Below are positions 57,915 to 64,000 of a stretch of DNA of 64,000 nt, piece after piece. The position numbers and the translations under genes are program-made. Positions within the stretch are counted from its first letter, which is position 1, and each line of letters starts with the position of its first letter. The stretch lies in contig OZ010786.1 of assembly GCA_963932465.1 (NCBI GenBank), forward strand, positions 271,282,411 through 271,346,410, in the 5' to 3' direction. The notes below the pieces were generated by a model. That model had not been told where the DNA came from and ran no database searches. It saw only the letters and a list, made by a program, of their open reading frames with translations. Origin of the DNA: Maratus speciosus (taxonomy: Eukaryota; Arthropoda; Arachnida; Araneae; Salticidae).

Positions 57915-59703
57915 ACAACTTTGTAATTTATCTTGATTCCATATCTTGACCGTTTTCGAGATCGGAAAGCTGACTCCACAGTTTGACAGTAGGCAGTGTC
58001 ATTCCGTATTACATAGCCACTTTACTATACCTAAATATCACATTCATAACTATAGCGAAGTCGGCCGATCAGAAGTTAATAGGTATGGACAGGACTTTAG
58101 TAGGCATCCTGTATATGTCTGTGCCGCGTACCCTAGATATTTGTGAATACGCACATGAAAAGGCTACATAGATTTTTCGGATAAAATTTTCATGTTTGTC
58201 ACTGTATCCTTAATATGTACCACATTGATGTTGTATGTCATATGTGATGAATTTATGCTCAACTTAACTGAAATGTATACATCATAAAAACTGATGTTTT
58301 GTATGTATAATGTCGTTAAAAAGCACCTGTAATGTACGAAACGATGTAATTTATATACATATGTGAATATCCAATCTGTTTTTTTTTTATTAATGTGAAA
58401 TGAAATAATTTATTCTTTATTACGTTCCTTATTTTTCTCTTTATTTATTTATTTTTATTGAGAGAAGTATTATTCTCTAGATATTTATCGCCAGGCTACT
58501 AAACCCACAAAAAACCAACGAACTGTTATTTCATTTCCCACTTAAATAATCTTAACAATTTCTGTTGAAATAACTTCTAACTATAATATTTTAAATAACC
58601 ATATTATTGAGATTCCGCTATGGGTGCTAGAGTTATAATTACAAGTTAATAACACATGTATTGTTACACCCTGTATAGCTATTGATTTTGTAAATTTCAA
58701 AAAGGTAATATTTCAAAAAGAACGGGAAATAATTCTAAATATAAACTCTCGACGCTGCAGTATTTCAGATATTTTTAAGTAATATTTGTTCCATTAAAAT
58801 ATATATATATAGCTACTACTAGGAACTTAGTTTTTCGATAATTATTATTTACTTGATTTGTATTTGTCTTAGGAATAATTTATTTTGATTTATTTTTGTT
58901 GCTATTTTTTAATTATATGGATGATTTACCTTTCTTTCCTTTAGTCGCTAAAATGGAAAGTTAATTTTCGAAACATAGGCATTCTGTTTTTATGAAGTGC
59001 AGGTTGCTTTTAATCAAATATTGTAATATAGAAGTGCATCGTCTTTGTCCTACATATAATGAATTAAATTCATTATTAAAGAAAAAAGAAGATCTACTTC
59101 TATATTATTTTTATCTCCAATTATTTTATTATTACCATGATTGTGAGTAGAATCTATAAATTTAAAACACAAAGCGGATTATTTTCGTCATCTGCTCTGA
59201 GCTTTCTACAGAACCAATTTTAATAATTATTTTTTATTTGAAAGCTATTCATTTGGAGACATTTCCGCACAAGCAAGTTTTTAAATTATTTTAAATTATA
59301 TATAACATTTCTAATTTAAGTAATGATATTTCTTTGGCAATTATGTTACTTCTGTTTTTACAGAGAAAAGGAGAATAAATGAATTATCATATCTTTACTA
59401 ATTAAAATTTCCTATTAGACTGAAAAATAATTTTTTTAATTTTTTGAACAGAAAATGACTTTACAATTTAAAAAATACGTATATTTAATTTCATTCATAA
59501 AGCTGTTACATTTAATTCTTTTTTATTCGCTGATGCTGTGTTTGGTACGTTGAGCTCTGATCCCGCAGCTCTTCAGTCCTGATGTTTTTAAGGAAGACAA
59601 AATTACGTCATATTTAAAAGGAAACGATAATTTTCTTTGATAAAACTAAATAGTGTACAACAAATGCGTCTAAAATACGTAAATTTACGTAGTAGTACGT
59701 ATG
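57915..59703. other. AT-rich stretch, nothing recognised
   Basis: A fragment acaccctgtatagc near 58665 resembles mariner tips but has no partner nearby. No gene recognised. Confidence 0.35.
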
Positions 59704-60815
59704 TACAGTTGCGAAAAAAAAGTACCCCCCCCCCCCCTTCTGTCTCTGACACAAATTACTGTAGAAGAAAGTTACTGGTACCAAACGATGTGCAAAAAAT
59801 GTCTACTTTTAAATGATTTATACAAAATGTTCTTAGGAGACTATCTACATATCAAAACGAACCCAAACTTTAGATTTTTTTTAATAGCAATACCCAAGCT
59901 AGACACCAAAAATAAATTCTACATCCTTCAATTAGACTAAATACGAATTTTCATAAAATTCGTACGATTAGTTTCCGAGAAATTAACTATTTTAAAATGA
60001 GCATATTTTAGGGGCTGTATCTAAATTGAAGTTCACTACTCGAGTGTTTAAATGCTACAAAATAACTATGCCACTTTTATTAATGTGTTATTTCTTGCCA
60101 ATATGACCCTTGCATTTGCTTAATATGTTTTCGACTATTGCCAGCCCAAATGTCTCAATAAAATGAGTAAAATATATTATTTCTACATTACGAATTTTTT
60201 TTTATATTATAGTCGGCCCTTAAACCATCATTTTGGTGTATTTTAATCATAATTCGAAAACTACTTGGAAGAAAAATTTGAAATTTGGAATTCTCATAAA
60301 GCAAGACATAATAAATATAAATCTATCACAAAATTGTAGGTTGCAATTAATATTTTTTCGAATATTAATTTCATAATTCATAATTCGTATAGTAAAATTT
60401 TTTAAATTACAAATTCAATGTATTTATGTTTTAATTCTTTAGTATTATAACCACACAAAAAATTATCTCATTAGGATTACAATTTCAATAGATATTAATA
60501 AAAATATGAAAATGTAAACATTAGAAGCTCTAAATCTTTAGCGTTTATAGATCAAAAACTTATCATCCAAACCACTTGGAATTTCGTTTCTAGGCATAGT
60601 TTGAACTAAAGATTTAAAATATATTGTGAAAATTGGGTGTTGCCATTGGAAAAACAAATTTTGGCCTGGTTTTGATTTGTAGATATCCCCCTAGGCAAAA
60701 TTTTTATACATCATTTAAAAGTAGACTTTATTTCCAATCGTTTGGTACGAGTAACTTTCTCCTATTGTAATAAGTTGCGGAGTTAGCAAGGGGTGTTTAC
60801 TTTTTTTTTCAACGA
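59704..60815. mobile_element. TA-flanked non-autonomous transposon, copy 2
   Basis: Second copy of the family at 30381-31511, same orientation. The left end is TACAGTTGCG with an A run and a C run. Shared landmarks are GTTACTGGTACCAAACGAT, atcaaaacgaacccaaactt and aaagtagactttatttcc. The right end pairs with the left (CAATCGTTTGGTACGAGTAA and a T run). It has point changes and small indels but is nearly full length. No transposase. Confidence 0.8.
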
Positions 60816-63800
60816 GCGTGCATTTTGTGGTGATAAAAATAAGGTTTTGTTTAGATCTGATTAAAAATAAACCAATTATATGTCTGTATCAAACTGAAGC
60901 AATTTTTTTCGATATTTTATTTCCTAATGTCAAAGATCAGGGACTCAGTTTATAATTCCATCCTAATTACTTATCTTAATTATATGTTACCGATTACTTA
61001 TACAAATAGATTTTAATTTTTTTTAATTTAAAAATTTGAAGTTAATAGAAATCGCATTTGGAACTTTTGTTTAAAGTAATATTTGTTTTAAGAGCTAGAC
61101 CAGGCAGTGTAAGATTGACATTTGATTGCATTGGGTCCTCAAATTCGGAACCTTGCTCGTTGATTGAAGACTGTTTAAAACAGTTTTTATCACAATTTAC
61201 ATGGTCAAGTGGTTTTACATTGATCTTCTTAAAAAAGGAATCCAATTCCTCTTAATAGAACTAAATTGCTTGACCAGTGTGTGATCAATCCATCACGTCG
61301 AAAATTAAATTTTTGAATCGCAAAAATCAACACGCGGCAGATGGTACATTGAGGTATTTCTGTTTCTCCATTCACAGAATAAATCTCATGATAGCTTCGG
61401 TTGCCATTACACCTATATTAAATGCAAAAGAGCAAATGGTGTCGAGAATGCTCAGATTTGTAAGTTGACAGTTTGTTGATATAAGAATATGCTTAATAAT
61501 AAATAAAAAATCAAGATACACTGTATTTTAGAAACAAAACTTCTCTTTACAATAACATAAAACATTTTGCCAATGATGTATTTCTGAGTTAGTATATCAA
61601 TTAAAAAAACGCTCAGAAATTATTTAATCACGTAGAAGAAATCTTAGCGCACATGAAAAAAAAATAATGGATGCAATAACCCCATTGTTCGGAATCTCAA
61701 AAATACATGAATTTCGGTAATGCCACGATCACTATAATGCATGTATGAGCACTTGTCTTACATGAAAAAAATCCCTAAGTGTAGCAAACTCGCTGTATTA
61801 GAATATCTTTGTTTCTAAAATAAAGCTAAAAGTAAAATCTGTAACGTAATCTCTTTTATTTATAGAGTACATCTTCTGGTGTTTTAAAGGCTACATCACT
61901 TGTTATATATTATCATTATTGCTTATATTTATTAACTTGTATAAATAAATAGAATTTCAATCGTATGTAAAAAAAAATCACCCAAAAAAGAAAAATAGCA
62001 ACAAAAAAAGTCAATGAATTATCTCTCAATACATTACAAATATTCATGTAAATCATGGTCTGAAAAGTGTACACTACTTGATTTTCAAATTAAATATAGC
62101 TTCAATCATAAACATGAGAAGAAAGAGTTTATGAATCTAACAATTCAAAAAATTAGACAATTGGTTTGTGTGAATTTTTGTCCTATTTTTTTTATATAAC
62201 TAATTATAAATTAATTTTCACATAATTAATTCACTTTCAATAATGAAATGTATTTGCAATTTATTTAATTCATGTTCCATTCTTATTTATGTGTTTGCTT
62301 CGTGGAAAAGTGGCATTTCTAACTTCTTTGCTGTGAGTGTAATAGACTTTATTGTATTTCTGCATCCCTTTTGAATTTCAGTGTATTTCTGTTATACTGG
62401 GTGATAAAGAAAGTAATTCAGAAAGTAAAATTTTAATAGATTGAAAATTATGGATAGTAGTGTTGTGTGTTTTTTGAGGAGTGCAAAAAGGTATTTTTTT
62501 AAATAACGAAATCTTTTACTGCCAAAATAGTAATATTTGTTAGCAATAAGAGGCGCACATGTGAATCAATATTTTTTTTAGAGCGGCGCAGCTCATTGCA
62601 CAATGCAACTAGGGTTTCAAATATTCACTATCATTAATGAGAATGGCCTTCAGATGTGCCACACACTGTTCACAGTACCGATGAGGTTTCGTGCTGTATT
62701 TCCCCAGTCACATGATGCATTAAATATAGACAGGCTCACAGTACTGATAATGTTAAGGCTGAGAGTTACAAAGTTACTTTTCTAGCAATAGCATTTTTCG
62801 TTATTAAAATAATTCGGTTCCTCTTTGCATAACTCTGTGAAGATAACGTGCCTATTATCTATATTATCGGAACGATTGAGTTTTTACCTTTTCGGCTAAT
62901 GTTTTATCACCTGGTACTTTTTTTTATTTAAAAGTGAAATTACTATACCTAACTGCATAAAATGTCTTTTACAGAAATTTTTATCCTTTCTTAAATACGA
63001 AAATAATGAATGTGTTAATGATTCCTTTTGTATTATTTTTATTTAAAATTTTAATAATATTAACGCTTATTCGATAAATAATGAAAATTTATTAAATCTT
63101 TTTGTGAATTAAAGAATTCCAATCAGTCTTAAGGCTTGACTTAAAAAAATACATCTCAGTGTTAATCACAACTCTTACTTTTTTTTTGTAGAAAAAAATG
63201 TATATATGTATTAATTTTATCAGTTAAGACCTTTCATTGACCTGTTTTATTGAACTGGCGTCAGTACAATTTTTGTATTCTTCATGTTATGTTTATACTT
63301 TTCTAATACTACATGTATTTATTTAAATAAACATGTTTTGATTTTTAACTAAGCTTATAAATACCACATTGTGTGTGAAAAATATCAAAGATAATGTATA
63401 TTGTATTAATTGTGAGTGATGTGGAATATTAAATATTTGTCTAACACGTGTAGTTTTGCATTATTGTATAATTGTACTAATTTTACAAAAATATGCACGA
63501 TGACAGCGAAAACAATATTACTGTAATACATACCTGGAATGTTAGACGGTTTTGAATGTCCTGATTTAAACACAATAGTTATATTTCACCATAAATTGTA
63601 ATAAAAATCATTTAAAAAATCAACAGTAAAACAATAAAAAATATTACTAAAATTAATAGGAAATACAAACAAATTAACAGCGTCCGACGATATGAAAATT
63701 CTTAAACAAAGTATCTATATATTTAAAATGCTAAGCTTTTTCCTTCGACAGTCTGTGAGAAGAAACTACTGCATCAAATTACACCAATCTTTTTTTTTTT

Positions 63801-63900
63801 TTTTTTAATGAAAGACATTTGGCCACAGATTTGTTATCGTGCATTCCTTTGTTCAAATATTTTATTAATTAGCCGTAATTTTAAATTAAAATTCTACAGT
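60816..63900. other. AT-rich stretch with one unexplained open frame
   Basis: A minus-strand frame at 61042-61245 (67 codons, ...FFKKINVKPLDHVNCDKNC...) has more complex composition than its surroundings, but I recognise no family. It could be a transposon or gene remnant. Nothing else is supported. Confidence 0.3.
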
Positions 63901-63921
63901 TGCGCATGCGCAATATATAAG
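63901..63921. promoter_or_regulatory. Possible promoter: NRF-1-like palindrome plus TATA box
   Basis: TGCGCATGCGCA at 63901-63912 is a perfect match to the palindromic NRF-1-type site (YGCGCAYGCGCR) and is followed two bases later by TATATAAG (63914-63921). A GC-richer patch with CpGs follows to the end of the window, unlike the surrounding AT-rich DNA. Any gene it serves would lie beyond the window. Confidence 0.35.
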
Positions 63922-64000
63922 TACAAGTCCGCATTTGGAGTGACGCGCTGCATTTGCGCAAAGATGCTCACTCAATTGAACTATCACATCACAGGTAGAA

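Noticed and set aside
61277..61468. Possible additional coding exon (cacag acceptor near 61374, gtaagt donor near 61461)
   Set aside because: The splice-like borders give no recognisable protein and no partner exon; such borders are frequent by chance in AT-rich DNA.

Overview
The window reads as AT-rich, intron-rich nuclear DNA from an arthropod, most likely an arachnid such as a spider. The base composition, long introns, and dense mix of Tc1/mariner, pogo/Tigger, piggyBac-like, Penelope-like, non-LTR and SINE debris all point that way. This taxon call is inference. No bacterial gene organisation, CRISPR array or rRNA gene was seen.

One host gene is clear. Six plus-strand exons (15670-15773, 22017-22110, 26338-26637, 31830-31961, 39831-40011, 51166-51436) join in phase into 360 codons of a rhodopsin-like neuropeptide receptor. 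It runs from transmembrane helix 2 to the stop codon. Its motifs best match the arthropod crustacean cardioactive peptide (CCAP) receptor. The exon(s) for the extracellular N-terminus and TM1 were not found and probably lie before the window. Four introns have GT-AG borders. The last, 11.2 kb long, seems to start with a GC donor, because the frame otherwise stops two codons into the intron.

Almost everything else is transposable-element material, often nested. Upstream of the first exon (1-15.6 kb) are a Tc1 transposase fossil, a tRNA-like element between direct repeats, two pogo-like elements (5424-7027 and 9086-10824), a mariner with a non-LTR fragment inside it (7051-8499), and two further inverted-repeat elements. 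The introns hold piggyBac-like elements with TTAA ends (16885-17964, 27104-27362, 27359-29463), large foldbacks (21090-21632, 25225-25510) and a mariner-superfamily element (22746-24297). They also hold a Helentron/HINE-like unit carrying a 17-monomer, 150-bp tandem array (32417-35336), a composite Tc1 (35931-39161) and a Tc1 split by a solo LTR (40079-42933). Intron 5 also contains a 200-bp MITE, a Tigger remnant, inverted Penelope-like pieces and a minus-strand lysine-rich pseudogene.

Downstream of the receptor stop (51.4-64 kb) are a small transposon built around E-box minisatellite repeats, further MITEs, a tRNA-derived SINE, a terminal-inverted-repeat element with a 47-A run, and a second copy of a 1.1-kb TA-flanked family first seen at 30381. 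The last 100 bp hold a possible promoter (NRF-1-like palindrome plus TATA box). All boundaries were read by eye. Family names for degenerate elements rest on short protein motifs and terminal repeats.
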